Positions 16,253 to 24,888 of a DNA stretch of 64,000 bases are shown here, in pieces. The DNA lies in assembly GCF_024211255.1 (NCBI RefSeq), contig NZ_JAMLDY010000017.1, positions 1-64,000 on the forward strand, read 5' to 3'. Position 1 is the first letter of the stretch; each line of letters starts with the position of its first letter. A program made the translations under genes and the position numbers. Under the pieces are notes generated by a model. That model made no database searches. It saw nothing but the letters and a program-made list of their open reading frames with translations, and was not told the origin of the DNA. This DNA comes from Sphingomonas liriopis (lineage in GTDB: Bacteria > Pseudomonadota > Alphaproteobacteria > Sphingomonadales > Sphingomonadaceae).

Positions 16253-16936
16253 TTGGCCACACTGGCACCCGAACGGGCCGCATCAGGCCATCGCACGATG
16301 GGGCATGTCGCACTCCATTACGGGCGCAAGGACGAGGCCGCGCTCGCCGCTCGCCTGTTGACGAAGATCGGCTATGTCGAGACCCAGTCGATCCCCCTGC
16401 CCGACGGCACGACCTTCTATCGCTTCGTCGTCGATCGCCACCATCATGCGCGCGGCGACGGGATCGTCTTCCTCTCCCTGCTGCCGCCCGCGCAGGCCGC
16501 GGTCGTCAATGCCGCGCGCGAGGCGCTTGGCGTCGGTACGGATCGCGAGCACCCGTCGGTTGCCGAGCTGCGGACCGCGATCGATGCGGACCCGGAATAT
16601 ACCTTCCATCTGGGCGTGCTGCTCGATTCGCTTGAGGAGCTGGAGGGCATCGTCGGCGAGCTCCAGGCGCTCAACGCCGCAGAGGGCGAGTTCAAGGGCC
16701 GGCTGAAGATCACCATGAACCGCGCGCGGCGTGGCGATGCCGACGTCGACGCGCGGCTCGATGCCTCGCCCGCCTTCGGGTCGGTCGATCGCTATTGCTA
16801 CGGCCGCAACGGCGTCCAGGCATTCATCGAGACCGACATCCTGGTCAGCGGTCCGCTGGCCGACTCCATGGTGCTGGAACTCGACTACGTCTTCCCCGGT
16901 GCCGACAGCCACATCCTTTCGGTGGTCGAGCAATGA
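16253..16936 (+). CDS. Conserved hypothetical protein of 227 aa (SDR-partner family)
   Basis: A TTG start at 16253, five bases after AGGAGAAG, gives exactly the same length as the paralogue at 3162-3845. No ATG near the conserved start would keep the N-terminus and have a ribosome site. Most residues are shared with that copy, including HYGRKDEA, YRFVVDRHHHARGD, LDSLEELE, KITMNRARRG and RYCYGRNGVQAFIETDILV. Its stop overlaps the SDR start (ATGA). I do not recognise the family. It appears soluble and cytoplasmic. Confidence 0.8.
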   Translation: MATLAPERAASGHRTMGHVALHYGRKDEAALAARLLTKIGYVETQSIPLPDGTTFYRFVVDRHHHARGDGIVFLSLLPPAQAAVVNAAREALGVGTDREHPSVAELRTAIDADPEYTFHLGVLLDSLEELEGIVGELQALNAAEGEFKGRLKITMNRARRGDADVDARLDASPAFGSVDRYCYGRNGVQAFIETDILVSGPLADSMVLELDYVFPGADSHILSVVEQ

Positions 16937-17787
16937 GCCGCGAGCAGGAACTCTTCGAGGGCGGCGTCGCCGTCATCACCGGCGCGGGTGCGGGCATCGG
17001 CATGGGGCTGGCGCGGCGCTGTGGCGAAATCGGGATGACCGTGATCGTCACCGATATCGAGGAGGCGCGCGCCCGATCGGTCGCGGATGCGATCATGGCC
17101 GCGGGTGGCAGGAGCGAGGCGCAGCGGCTCGACGTCGCCGATCCCGCCGCGCTCGACGCGTTCGCTGCCGACGTGTTCGCGCGGCACGGCGAGGTGCGGT
17201 TGCTGGTCAACAATGCTGGTATCGAGACGCTGGGCCTGACGTGGGAAATTCCCGCCGCGCGCTGGGAGCAGACGCTGAGCGTCAACATCAACGGCATCGT
17301 CCACGGCGTCCGCGCCTTCGTGCCGCACATGCTGAAGGCCGGGAAACAGGCGTGGATCGCCAATCTGGCGTCGGTGGGCGCATTCGGGCAGATGCCGACG
17401 CAAACCGCCTACATCATGTCGAAGCACGCCATCCAGGCGTTCAGCGAATGCCTGTACCTCGAGATGGAAGTGGCAGGCGCGCCGATCCATGTCAGTTCGG
17501 TGATCCCGGGCATGCTCAAGACCAGTATCTTCGATGCCGCCGCAGGCAAGGGCGAGCCCGAAGGCGCTGCCAGACATCGCGCCAAGATGGCCCATATGAT
17601 GGCCAATTACGGCATGGATCTCGACGAGGGGTGCCACAAGATCATCGCCAAGATCGCCGCGGGCGAATTCTGGGTCGATACGCAGGAGCAGATGACCGAC
17701 GATATCGTCGCGGGCCGCGTCGCGTTCCTGCAGAGCCGCGCGGCTCCGGCCATGGGGGCGGAGACGAAAGCACTGCTCGAGGATTGA
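16933..17787 (+). CDS. SDR-family NAD(P)-dependent oxidoreductase
   Basis: An SDR of 284 aa, close paralogue of the gene at 2311-3165, starts MSREQELFEGGVAVITGAGAGIGMG and has NNAGIETLGLTWE and catalytic YIMSKHAIQAFSE. It is coupled to the 227-aa protein by a four-base overlap and followed by a strong terminator at 17851. Retention of two nearly identical pairs suggests either dosage or two related substrates, for example epimeric alcohols; that is inference. Confidence 0.9.
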   Translation: MSREQELFEGGVAVITGAGAGIGMGLARRCGEIGMTVIVTDIEEARARSVADAIMAAGGRSEAQRLDVADPAALDAFAADVFARHGEVRLLVNNAGIETLGLTWEIPAARWEQTLSVNINGIVHGVRAFVPHMLKAGKQAWIANLASVGAFGQMPTQTAYIMSKHAIQAFSECLYLEMEVAGAPIHVSSVIPGMLKTSIFDAAAGKGEPEGAARHRAKMAHMMANYGMDLDEGCHKIIAKIAAGEFWVDTQEQMTDDIVAGRVAFLQSRAAPAMGAETKALLED

Positions 17788-17850
17788 TCACCCAGACCGG
17801 CTTGCGAGCGGCAAGGCTCGACCGGCAGTTGATCGTTGGACACCAATTTC

Positions 17851-17888
17851 AGAAGGGCGGTCGATCGTCGCGATCGGCCGCCCTTCTT
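17851..17888 (+). terminator. Intrinsic terminator after the 227-aa/SDR operon
   Basis: AGAAGGGCGGTCGATCG and CGATCGGCCGCCCTTCTT form a stem of about 17 bp with a three-base loop and one T:G mismatch, followed by CGTTTGG. It closes the plus-strand unit ending at 17787. Confidence 0.75.
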
Positions 17889-18034
17889 CGTTTGGTTGCG
17901 CGGCCAACGGACAGCCCCGCGCGACCCTGCCGCCCGCCATTGGTCGGATGGTCCATCCGGGACGGACAGGCAATTGGGCCTCAGATCAGGGCATCTCGTA
18001 TTTTCGCTGCGGCGTTGACCTGATCGTCGATAAA

Positions 18035-18096
18035 ACGGCCGCGCACCCCCGCGGGTGCGCGGCCGTCTCGTTGGATGCCCCTGCGCGTCGCAGGGG
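18035..18096 (-). terminator. Two hairpins downstream of the 360-aa gene
   Basis: A perfect 14-bp stem, ACGGCCGCGCACCC with its complement ending at 18066, has TTTTA on the minus-strand 3' side and so can act as a terminator for the minus-strand gene at 18108. A second perfect stem (CCCCTGCG/CGCAGGGG, 18078-18096) lies between it and the gene. The remaining bases of the 320-bp gap show nothing recognisable. Confidence 0.65.
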
Positions 18097-18107
18097 ATAG
18101 CAGGACG

Positions 18108-19190
18108 TCAGGCGGCTGCGGCGTACACCCCGCCGCGCGGCGCCTCGGCGGGATATTCGGTAGGGCCGCCGTAATCATAGGCGTCGTTCAGCGCCTTGAT
18201 GAACACCGGATCGCGCAACGGATCGGTGGGCGTCTCGATCTGGATACCCTTCGCGCGCACGTCGGCGATCAGCGTGTCGAACACGCGGTCGACCGTCAAG
18301 TCGTCCGACTGGTCCATGTTCTTCTTCAATTCGGCGAAATCCTGGAAGACCTCGGCGGACCAATGGACCAGGAAGCGCAGATCGTCGGTATGATAACGCT
18401 CGATCTCGCGATCGCCGGTCTTGACCACCCAGCCGTCGCGATCGCCCTCGGCACCCGTGAACACGCTGTCGAAGCCCAGCCCGTCGGGGCGCTGTCGCTC
18501 GACCGGCCCGCACGCCTCCCCGCGATGGACCATCATCTCGTTCTGCACCAGCACGCCCCTGTTGTAGATCGGCGAACGCAGCCGCTCCGGCTTGGCAAGC
18601 GGGCCATTGGGCCAATAGGTGAAGCCGCTGGCGGGATCGTTGCTGAACCAGGTGATGACCTGCGCCATCTTGATGAGATAGTCCTGGAACAGCCCCGAGC
18701 GGCCCATGATCGAGCACAGCCAGGTCGGCGAATTCTCGTAGCGCACGCCGCGGAAGCTGGGCGAATCGAGATGGCCGGGATCGTTGTTTCCGCACGGCCC
18801 GTTGATGTTGAACAGCATCATCTGCGGCTTGGCGTATTCGGCGCCCCAATAGGACCGCGCATGCGCCAGGAACGTCTCGTTGTAGAAGACGTCGTGCAGT
18901 TCCGGATACAGCACCGCCGAATAGTTCGCGAAGAAGCCGCGGAACGTGGGCGTCAGGAACATATCGAGCGTCGGGGTGAACCCCTCGGGGAAGCCGCCCG
19001 CGAACGTCGCGATCAGCTCCTCGGCATTGGCGAAATGCTGTGCGATGATGAGCTTCCACTCGCCCTTGTCGTGGACGACGTCGAGCATGCGGCGCCGCTG
19101 ATCGTCGGTGAACAGGTTGTCGAGCTGCTGCGGCGGCGAGACGGGACGCAGGATTTCGGACAGTTCGCGCTTGCGGGCTTCGGTCAACAT
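18108..19190 (-). CDS. Unknown 360-aa protein with HxD...H pattern, possible Fe(II) oxygenase
   Basis: ATG 19190 has GGAGAGGG just upstream. The protein has no named family I can assign, but a paralogue of 348 aa is encoded at 43267. Both keep GPCxxxxxxHxD (His140, Asp142 here) in a segment ending FRG, FTYWPxG, and about 82 residues later H-x-G/A-E-x-CGP (His222), then an arginine. HxD...H with a later Arg is the metal and co-substrate pattern of 2-oxoglutarate/Fe(II) oxygenases, so hydroxylation is a testable guess. It is divergent from the hydroxysteroid-dehydrogenase-like gene across a gap with two TACGCA boxes. Confidence 0.7.
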   Translation of the reverse strand: MLTEARKRELSEILRPVSPPQQLDNLFTDDQRRRMLDVVHDKGEWKLIIAQHFANAEELIATFAGGFPEGFTPTLDMFLTPTFRGFFANYSAVLYPELHDVFYNETFLAHARSYWGAEYAKPQMMLFNINGPCGNNDPGHLDSPSFRGVRYENSPTWLCSIMGRSGLFQDYLIKMAQVITWFSNDPASGFTYWPNGPLAKPERLRSPIYNRGVLVQNEMMVHRGEACGPVERQRPDGLGFDSVFTGAEGDRDGWVVKTGDREIERYHTDDLRFLVHWSAEVFQDFAELKKNMDQSDDLTVDRVFDTLIADVRAKGIQIETPTDPLRDPVFIKALNDAYDYGGPTEYPAEAPRGGVYAAAA

Positions 19191-19265
19191 GACCCTCTCC
19201 ATTTCGTACGGGTTGTGACCGCATGACTACCTCATCGTACGCTACCGTGCAATTACGTTGTTGGC

Positions 19266-19338
19266 ATATGCGTACCGTTCCATGGCATTGATATGCGCCA
19301 TCTGTTGGCGATTCGGTGGTTTGTGGAGCGTATGCGTA
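19266..19338. promoter_or_regulatory. Two TACGCA boxes in a divergent promoter region
   Basis: ATATGCGTA (19266-19274) and TATGCGTA (19331-19338) are TACGCA boxes read from the minus strand. The second overlaps the first base of the start codon of the 19338 SDR, so a bound protein could block its translation start region as well as transcription. Confidence 0.55.
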
Positions 19339-20099
19339 TGAAGCGCTTTGTAGTGACGGGATCCGGATCGGGGATCGGACGCGCCACCGCGGCGCGCCTT
19401 CGCGATGCCGGACACGCGGTGCTGGGCGTGGACCGGGCGAATGCGGATGTCGCCGCAGACCTCGGCACCCCGACGGGACGCGCGCAGGCGATCGACGCGA
19501 TCGCGCGGCACTGGCCCGACGGAATCGACGGCGTCCTCGCCGCCGCGGGCATTTCCGCGCCCGATCGCGCGGCGGAGACGATCGCGATCAACCATTTCGG
19601 CGCGGTCGCGGTGCTGGAGGGCGTGCGGCCGCTGCTGGCAAAACACGGGCGCGGACGTGCGGTCGCGATCGGATCGACGTCGGTCCTGCTGCCGAGCGAC
19701 GCGGCCACGGTCGCGCTGTGCCTGGCCGGAGACGAGGCGGGCGCGATCGCCGCCGCCGCTGCATCCGCGCAAACGTCGTACATGACATCGAAGCTGGCGC
19801 TGACGCTGTGGCTCCGCCGCGAAGCGGTGACGCGCGACTGGGCCGGATCGGGGATCCTGCTGAACGGCGTAGCGCCCGGCGTGGTTTCGACGCCGATGAC
19901 CGCGCCGCTGTTCGACGACCCGGCGATGATGGCGCTGATCGCGCAGTCCAACCCGATGGCCGTCGAAGGATTCGCACAGCCCGAAGAGATCGCCGAACTG
20001 ATCGTCCACCTGCTGACGATGGAGGGGCATTATCTGCTCGGCCAGATGATCTTCATCGACGGCGGGACCGATGCGATCATGCGGCCGGAGCGTTTCTGA
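19338..20099 (+). CDS. SDR, 3-alpha-hydroxysteroid dehydrogenase/carbonyl reductase-like
   Basis: The protein of 253 aa starts MKRFVVTGSGSGIGRAT and ends with IDGGTDAIMRPERF. It follows the shape of the short 3-alpha-hydroxysteroid dehydrogenase/carbonyl reductase of Comamonas, whose end is IDGGxDAVMRPxxF. It has a long insertion before the catalytic YMTSK and the sequence INHFGA where NAG-type helices lead to the active site. It would oxidise the 3-hydroxyl of a steroid-like ring. It starts a two-gene unit with the NTF2-like gene, whose ATG overlaps its stop. This is one of the more substrate-informative SDRs here. Confidence 0.8.
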   Translation: MKRFVVTGSGSGIGRATAARLRDAGHAVLGVDRANADVAADLGTPTGRAQAIDAIARHWPDGIDGVLAAAGISAPDRAAETIAINHFGAVAVLEGVRPLLAKHGRGRAVAIGSTSVLLPSDAATVALCLAGDEAGAIAAAAASAQTSYMTSKLALTLWLRREAVTRDWAGSGILLNGVAPGVVSTPMTAPLFDDPAMMALIAQSNPMAVEGFAQPEEIAELIVHLLTMEGHYLLGQMIFIDGGTDAIMRPERF

Positions 20100-20563
20100 T
20101 GACCGATACCGTCACGCTCGACATGCTGCTTGCGGAACGCGCGATCGCGCGCGGCTTGTCGATCTTCGCGCGCACGCTCGATACGAAATCCTGGCACCGG
20201 TTGTCGGAGGTGTTCGCGGCAGACATCGTGTTCGACTATGGCGATGGGCAGGACCGCGCCGGGATCGTCGCGCTCGAGGCGCACATGCGGCGGTTCCTCG
20301 ACATGTGCGGGCCGACGCAGCATCTGATCGGCAGCCTGCTGATCGACGTCGACGGCGACACGGCGGTCAGCCGCGCCTATGTCCAGGCCCGCCACCAGCG
20401 ACGCGACGATCCGGCCGGTGCGATCTTCGATTCGACCGGCGAATATGTCGATCGCTGGCGACGGCACGGCGAGGGATGGCGGATCGTGCGGCGCGACGCG
20501 CTGTGGCAGATGCACAGCGGCGACCCGGCCGTCCTCGGCGCCGTCGAGAGCGATCTGGGCTAG
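20099..20563 (+). CDS. NTF2-like (SnoaL-type) protein
   Basis: The 154-aa protein has the cone-shaped NTF2 pattern: an early helix (LLAERAIARGLSIFARTLDTKSWHRLSEVFAADIVFDYGDG), HLIGSLLIDVDGDTAVSRAYVQARHQ in the middle, and a GEYVDRWRRHGEGWRIVRRDALWQ end. Members include isomerases, dehydratases and small ring-modifying enzymes such as ketosteroid isomerase relatives. Coupling to a hydroxysteroid-dehydrogenase-like gene makes an isomerase or dehydratase role plausible. Its 3' end overlaps the convergent SDR gene by four bases. Confidence 0.82.
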   Translation: MTDTVTLDMLLAERAIARGLSIFARTLDTKSWHRLSEVFAADIVFDYGDGQDRAGIVALEAHMRRFLDMCGPTQHLIGSLLIDVDGDTAVSRAYVQARHQRRDDPAGAIFDSTGEYVDRWRRHGEGWRIVRRDALWQMHSGDPAVLGAVESDLG

Positions 20564-21306
20564 GCGTGGACGCCGCCGTCGACGCGGACGATCGCGCCGT
20601 TCATGTGCGCGCCGTCCCGGCTGGCCAGCATCGCGATCACGCCCCCGATCGCGTCAGGCTCCTGAAAGCCGTTGGGTGCCTGCATGTGCGTGTACAGATC
20701 CCAATCCGCGCCCGCGACCATTCCGGTCTGGACGCTCTGCGCCAGCGGCGTGCCGATGCTGCCCGGCGCGACCGCGTTCACACGGACACCGCGCTTCATA
20801 TATTCCCACGCCAGCGATTGCGTGAACGCCGCGATCGCGCCCTTGCTGGCGGCATAGCCCGCGAGGAAGGGATGGCCGAACTGGCTGGAGGTCGACGCGG
20901 CGTTGACGATGTTGCCGCCGCTGCGCTCGAGATGCGGCAGCGCCTCGCGACACATCAGGAACGTGCTGCCCAGATTGACGTGGACGCACCACAGGAAATC
21001 GTCGAGGCTCGTCTCGGCGACATGGCCCGAGCGGATCACGCCCGCCATGTTGACCAACACGTCGATCGCGCCGCCCGCGGCCCAGTCGCCTACGATCGCG
21101 CGCGCGGTCGCCTCGTCCGCGACCGAGCCCGTGCGGGTCGCGATGCCGTCCGCCGCCAGCGCGTCGAGCGCGTCCGCGTTCATGTCGACCGCCAGCACCT
21201 CGGCGCCCTCCGCGGCCAGACGCAGCACGGTCGCGCGACCGATGCCCGACGCACCGCCGGTGACGATCGCGCGCTTGCCCGCGAACCGTTGCCCGTGATC
21301 GGTCAT
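20560..21306 (-). CDS. SDR-family oxidoreductase
   Basis: An SDR of 248 aa has TGGASGIG, a modified VNMAGVI, catalytic YAASKGA and a normal end (VRVDGGVHA). The start ATG at 21306 overlaps the stop of the SDR upstream by four bases. It is the third gene of a minus-strand unit, Rieske oxygenase - SDR - SDR. It probably dehydrogenates an alcohol produced or exposed by the oxygenase, which is inference from order. Confidence 0.9.
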   Translation of the reverse strand: MTDHGQRFAGKRAIVTGGASGIGRATVLRLAAEGAEVLAVDMNADALDALAADGIATRTGSVADEATARAIVGDWAAGGAIDVLVNMAGVIRSGHVAETSLDDFLWCVHVNLGSTFLMCREALPHLERSGGNIVNAASTSSQFGHPFLAGYAASKGAIAAFTQSLAWEYMKRGVRVNAVAPGSIGTPLAQSVQTGMVAGADWDLYTHMQAPNGFQEPDAIGGVIAMLASRDGAHMNGAIVRVDGGVHA

Positions 21307-22169
21307 GCCACGATCGCCGGATGCGCGATCCGCGGCTCGCCCAGCATCGCGCGATAGGAAGGCGGGCGCCGCCCCCCGGCCTCGGTGATGCCGTAACGCT
21401 CGGCGACCTCGGCAGCGATCAGCGTCTGCCCGCTGAGCGTCTCGCGCTCCGCATCGTCATGGATCGCGGCGATCACGCGGCCGTTGAACTCGGGCGTCTC
21501 CGCCTCGGCCATGAAGCTTTCATACTGCTCGGGATGCTCCGCCAGCGTCCGCTCGCTTCGCTCGGTGCGCAACGGCCCCATCCACAGCGAAACCGCCGCC
21601 ACGCCGGTGCCACGGAAATCGACGCCCATGTCGGCGGCGAACTTGTCCACCCCCGCCTTCTGCGCGCCATAGGCGGGGCCGTGCATGTAGCAGACGGAAC
21701 CGAAGCTGGACGTGAACGCGATCAGCCCGGTCCCTGCGGGCACCATCATCCGCGCCGCATGCCAGCTGGCGAGATAGTGCGAGCGCAGACCCACGTCGAG
21801 GATGCCGACGAGGTCGGGGGATTTGTCCCAGAACGGCCCCGGCTTCACCAGATCGTCGTGGAGCGCGGCGACGTTGTTGACGAGGATATCGAGCCGTCCG
21901 CTCTCGTCGCCGATCCGCGCGAACAGGTCCGCGATCGCCTGCGCGTCGCCGTGATCCACCTGGACCGCGCGCCCCTCCCCGCCGGCCGCATCCACCTGCG
22001 CCGCGGTCGCGCCGATCGTGCCGGGCAGCGGCGCTGCGCCTTCCTGAAGCGTGCGACCCGTTACGTACACGCGGTATCCCGCGCCGCCCAGCGCGGCCGC
22101 GATCCCGCGCCCCGCACCACGGCTGGCGCCGGTGACGAGCGCCACCGGGCGCTCCGACCTGATCGGCAT
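21303..22169 (-). CDS. SDR-family oxidoreductase, 288 aa
   Basis: TGASRGAGRG forms the cofactor turn, NNVA replaces NNAG, and YGAQK is catalytic. The protein is longer than a typical SDR, with a C-terminal extension RYGITEAGGRRPPSYR. The gene follows the Rieske oxygenase gene by 20 bp. The same pair, decayed, is present at 124-2118, so this Rieske/SDR association is old enough to have been duplicated as a unit. No frameshift or loss is seen in this copy. Confidence 0.9.
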   Translation of the reverse strand: MPIRSERPVALVTGASRGAGRGIAAALGGAGYRVYVTGRTLQEGAAPLPGTIGATAAQVDAAGGEGRAVQVDHGDAQAIADLFARIGDESGRLDILVNNVAALHDDLVKPGPFWDKSPDLVGILDVGLRSHYLASWHAARMMVPAGTGLIAFTSSFGSVCYMHGPAYGAQKAGVDKFAADMGVDFRGTGVAAVSLWMGPLRTERSERTLAEHPEQYESFMAEAETPEFNGRVIAAIHDDAERETLSGQTLIAAEVAERYGITEAGGRRPPSYRAMLGEPRIAHPAIVA

Positions 22170-22189
22170 GACTGTTTTCGCCTCTTCGC

Positions 22190-23269
22190 TCAGGCCGCTT
22201 GCGGTTCGTTGCGGCGATCGACGCTGACCACCAGACCCTCGGCGCGCTTCTGATACTCGCCCGCCTTGTCGCGCGGCTGGAAGAACTGTTTGTACCAGGT
22301 GCGCAGCTTGCCGAACGGCCCGTCACCGGGCACGACCATCGGATTGAAGCACGGCCGCTTGTGCTGCCAGACCTCGACGTCCTGTGCCAGCGCCATGCGG
22401 CTGCCCTCCTGATAGGCGAGCGCTGCGCCGCGCAGTTCGTCGGTGATTGGCGCGGTGCCGTCGTTCACCTGCACCATCAGGCCGTGCCACACGCGCGTGC
22501 AGCCCTCCTCGACGGGGGTGTGCGCGATCATGATGAATGAGTCGAAATCGCCCTTCATGTCCGACTGGAGGATTGCGGGTCCGGTGTACCAGGTCGAGGT
22601 GTAGAGCTGTGCGTTGGGCTCGGTGACGAGCGTGCGGTGCCCCGACGAGAAATACTGCCAGACCTGATGGCCTTTGAACTCGTTGGCGAAATAGGTCGTG
22701 TTGATCGATCCGTGGATCGGCTGGAAATGCGCCAGATCGGCCATGTTGTCGACGATCTCGATCGGGTGGCTCTGCAGGTCGCCCATATGGTCGATCTTCC
22801 AGTTGACCCAGCCGGGCGAATCATAGTGGCCGCCGAAGACGGGCAGGTCGAAATCGGGCTCCAGCCCCTCGGGATCGTGCCAGACCCAGATGATGCCCGC
22901 GCGCTCCAGCGTGGGGAAGGTGCGCAGCCTCGCCGCCTTGGGCCGCGCGTCCGAATAGGGGATGTGATTGCACTGGCCATCGGTGCCGAAGCGCCAGCCA
23001 TGATAGGGGCAGCGGATCGACTCGCCCTCGATCTGCTCGTTGTCGCGCACGATGTACGAGGTCGAATTGTTCGCCAGGTGCGCGCCCATGTGCGGACAAT
23101 ACGCCTCGACCACATAGGGGCTGCCGCTCTCGCCGCGATAGATCACCAGATCCTGCCCGAAATAGCGGATCGCGCGCGGCGCCTTGGTCGCTTCGCTCGC
23201 GGGGCCGACCATGAACCAGCCGCGCGGATAGTCGAAGTCGCCGAGGCGATAATCCTTGGAGGTCACCAT
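22190..23269 (-). CDS. Rieske [2Fe-2S] oxygenase alpha subunit (KshA-like)
   Basis: The protein of 359 aa has Rieske ligands C58-P-H60 and C87-P-Y-H90, and mononuclear iron ligands in DNMADLAHFQPIH (His181, His186). Layout resembles 3-ketosteroid 9-alpha-hydroxylase oxygenases and other single-component alpha subunits that hydroxylate polycyclic rings and draw electrons from a separate reductase. No reductase or ferredoxin gene is in the window, so it must borrow one. The 26-residue spacing between the two Rieske half-motifs is about ten longer than usual. The upstream gap carries TACGCA boxes shared with the divergent flavoprotein gene. Confidence 0.87.
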   Translation of the reverse strand: MVTSKDYRLGDFDYPRGWFMVGPASEATKAPRAIRYFGQDLVIYRGESGSPYVVEAYCPHMGAHLANNSTSYIVRDNEQIEGESIRCPYHGWRFGTDGQCNHIPYSDARPKAARLRTFPTLERAGIIWVWHDPEGLEPDFDLPVFGGHYDSPGWVNWKIDHMGDLQSHPIEIVDNMADLAHFQPIHGSINTTYFANEFKGHQVWQYFSSGHRTLVTEPNAQLYTSTWYTGPAILQSDMKGDFDSFIMIAHTPVEEGCTRVWHGLMVQVNDGTAPITDELRGAALAYQEGSRMALAQDVEVWQHKRPCFNPMVVPGDGPFGKLRTWYKQFFQPRDKAGEYQKRAEGLVVSVDRRNEPQAA

Positions 23270-23362
23270 GTCTTCATCCTCTCGTCCTGCTGCTGCGTGC
23301 CATGCGCGTTCGATGCGGCCCGGCGCAAGCCCGTGTCGGCTTTGCCTTTACCAGAAGCATCC

Positions 23363-23432
23363 TACGCATATCAATGATTGTTATGGCGCGATCTCTTGGA
23401 ATATATAGAGGAACCGGACGATAAGATACGCA
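23363..23432. promoter_or_regulatory. Two TACGCA boxes between the Rieske and flavoprotein operons
   Basis: TACGCATAT (23363-23371), followed by CAATGATTG, and TACGCA (23427-23432) lie in the 191-bp divergent gap. An AT-rich stretch (AATATATAG) sits between them. The layout suits coordinated control of both operons. Confidence 0.55.
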
Positions 23433-23460
23433 AAGCCCGAGCTGAAAGAGGATGCGAGCC

Positions 23461-24888
23461 ATGACGGATGGCGAGATGGCGGACCTGATCGTGGTCGGGC
23501 TGGGTGCGGCCGGTGCCTCGGCGGCGATCGACGCGGCCCGCGCCGGGCTCGACGTGCTGGTGCTGGAACGCGCGTCGGGCGGCGGCGGGTCGACCGCCGC
23601 GTCCGGCGGGTATCTCTATCTCGGCGGCGGCACCTCGGTGCAGACCGCCAACGGCTATGCGGACTCGGTCGAGGACATGATTGCGTTCCTCACCTGCGAG
23701 ATGCCCGATCCGCCGCACGACAAGATCCGTGCCTATTGCGAGGCCAGCGTCGCGCACTTCGAATGGCTGAAGGCGCAGGGGGTGCCGTTCAACACGAAAT
23801 ATTTCGGCGGCAAGCATTTCGAGGTGCCTTCCGACGAAACGCTGTCGTGGACCGGCGGTGAGAAGGCGCATCCCCACGTCACCGTCGCCCGCCCCGCCCC
23901 GCGCGGCCACATGGTCGCCGCGCAGGGGGCCGCGGGACACGTCCTGATCGAACGGCTGATCGCCGCCGCAGAGGGCGCAGGCGTGCGCTTCGCCTATGAC
24001 GCCAACGTCACCGATCTGGTCACCGACGACGGCACGGTGACGGGCGTACGCTATCGCAGCGAAGGGGCAGAGCGTGTCGCGACCGCGCGCCACGGCGTGC
24101 TGCTGGCAACCGGCGGGTTCGCCATGGACCCCGCGATGCTCGCCGAACACCTGCCGGTGATGGCGCGCGACGACGTGTATGTCGTCGGCGGCGCCTATGC
24201 AGACGGCGTCGGCATCCGGCTGGGGCGGAGCGTCGGCGGCGCCACGAAGCATATGCACGCGCAGCTCATCACCTCGCCGCTGTATCCGCCCGAGGGTTAT
24301 CTGAAGGGCGTGCTGGTCAACCGCGACGGCGACCGCTTCGTCGCGGAAGACAGCTATCACGCGCGCACCAGCCAGGCGATCGTCGACCAGCCCGGCCACG
24401 TCGCCTATCTGATCGTCGATACCGCGATGTACGAGCCGCCCAGCTTCGGCCAGCAGCAGCTGATCGACGTGTGGGAGGATTTCGCATCGATGGAGCGCGA
24501 CCTTGGCCTGCCGGAAGGTCGCCTGCAGGCGACCGTCGCGCGCTACAACGCCGATGCGGCGGAGGGCCGCGACGGCGCGATGCACAAGCATGCCGACTGG
24601 TGCCAGCCACTGGTCGTGCCACCGTTCGCCGCGGTCGACTGTTCGCTGGGCAAGGCGGTGTTCTCCGGCTTCTCGCTGGGGGGCCTCGCCACCGACGTTG
24701 ACGGTCGCGTCCTGCGCGAGGACGGCAGCGCGATCGACAGGCTCTACGCGGCCGGCGCGACCGCCTCGAACCTGGCGCAGGGCTCGTCGAGCTACGCCAG
24801 CGGCGTGTGCCTGGGCGAATCGACCTATTTCGCGCGACGGGTCGCGGCGGCGGTCGCACGTGATGCCGCGTTGGCCGCCGCGGCATGA
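23461..24888 (+). CDS. FAD-dependent oxidoreductase (KstD/fumarate-reductase flavoprotein family)
   Basis: The 475-aa protein has an N-terminal dinucleotide fold (VVGLGAAGASAAIDAARAGLDVLVLE), a GGSTAASGG segment and a C-terminal FAD contact region (GASSYASGVCLGESTYFARR region near residue 455). The family includes 3-ketosteroid-1-dehydrogenases and fumarate reductase-like flavoproteins that desaturate ring ketones. ATG 23461 is chosen because AAAGAGG lies at a proper distance, whereas ATG 23452 is too close to it. It begins a plus-strand unit: flavoprotein, 30-aa ORF, SDR, EthD protein, all overlapping or closely packed. Confidence 0.85.
   Translation: MTDGEMADLIVVGLGAAGASAAIDAARAGLDVLVLERASGGGGSTAASGGYLYLGGGTSVQTANGYADSVEDMIAFLTCEMPDPPHDKIRAYCEASVAHFEWLKAQGVPFNTKYFGGKHFEVPSDETLSWTGGEKAHPHVTVARPAPRGHMVAAQGAAGHVLIERLIAAAEGAGVRFAYDANVTDLVTDDGTVTGVRYRSEGAERVATARHGVLLATGGFAMDPAMLAEHLPVMARDDVYVVGGAYADGVGIRLGRSVGGATKHMHAQLITSPLYPPEGYLKGVLVNRDGDRFVAEDSYHARTSQAIVDQPGHVAYLIVDTAMYEPPSFGQQQLIDVWEDFASMERDLGLPEGRLQATVARYNADAAEGRDGAMHKHADWCQPLVVPPFAAVDCSLGKAVFSGFSLGGLATDVDGRVLREDGSAIDRLYAAGATASNLAQGSSSYASGVCLGESTYFARRVAAAVARDAALAAAA

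Noticed and set aside
18108..19190. Calling the 360-aa protein a phytanoyl-CoA dioxygenase
   Set aside because: The HxD...H pattern is suggestive, but the surrounding sequence does not show the family's other motifs, so only a tentative oxygenase note is given.
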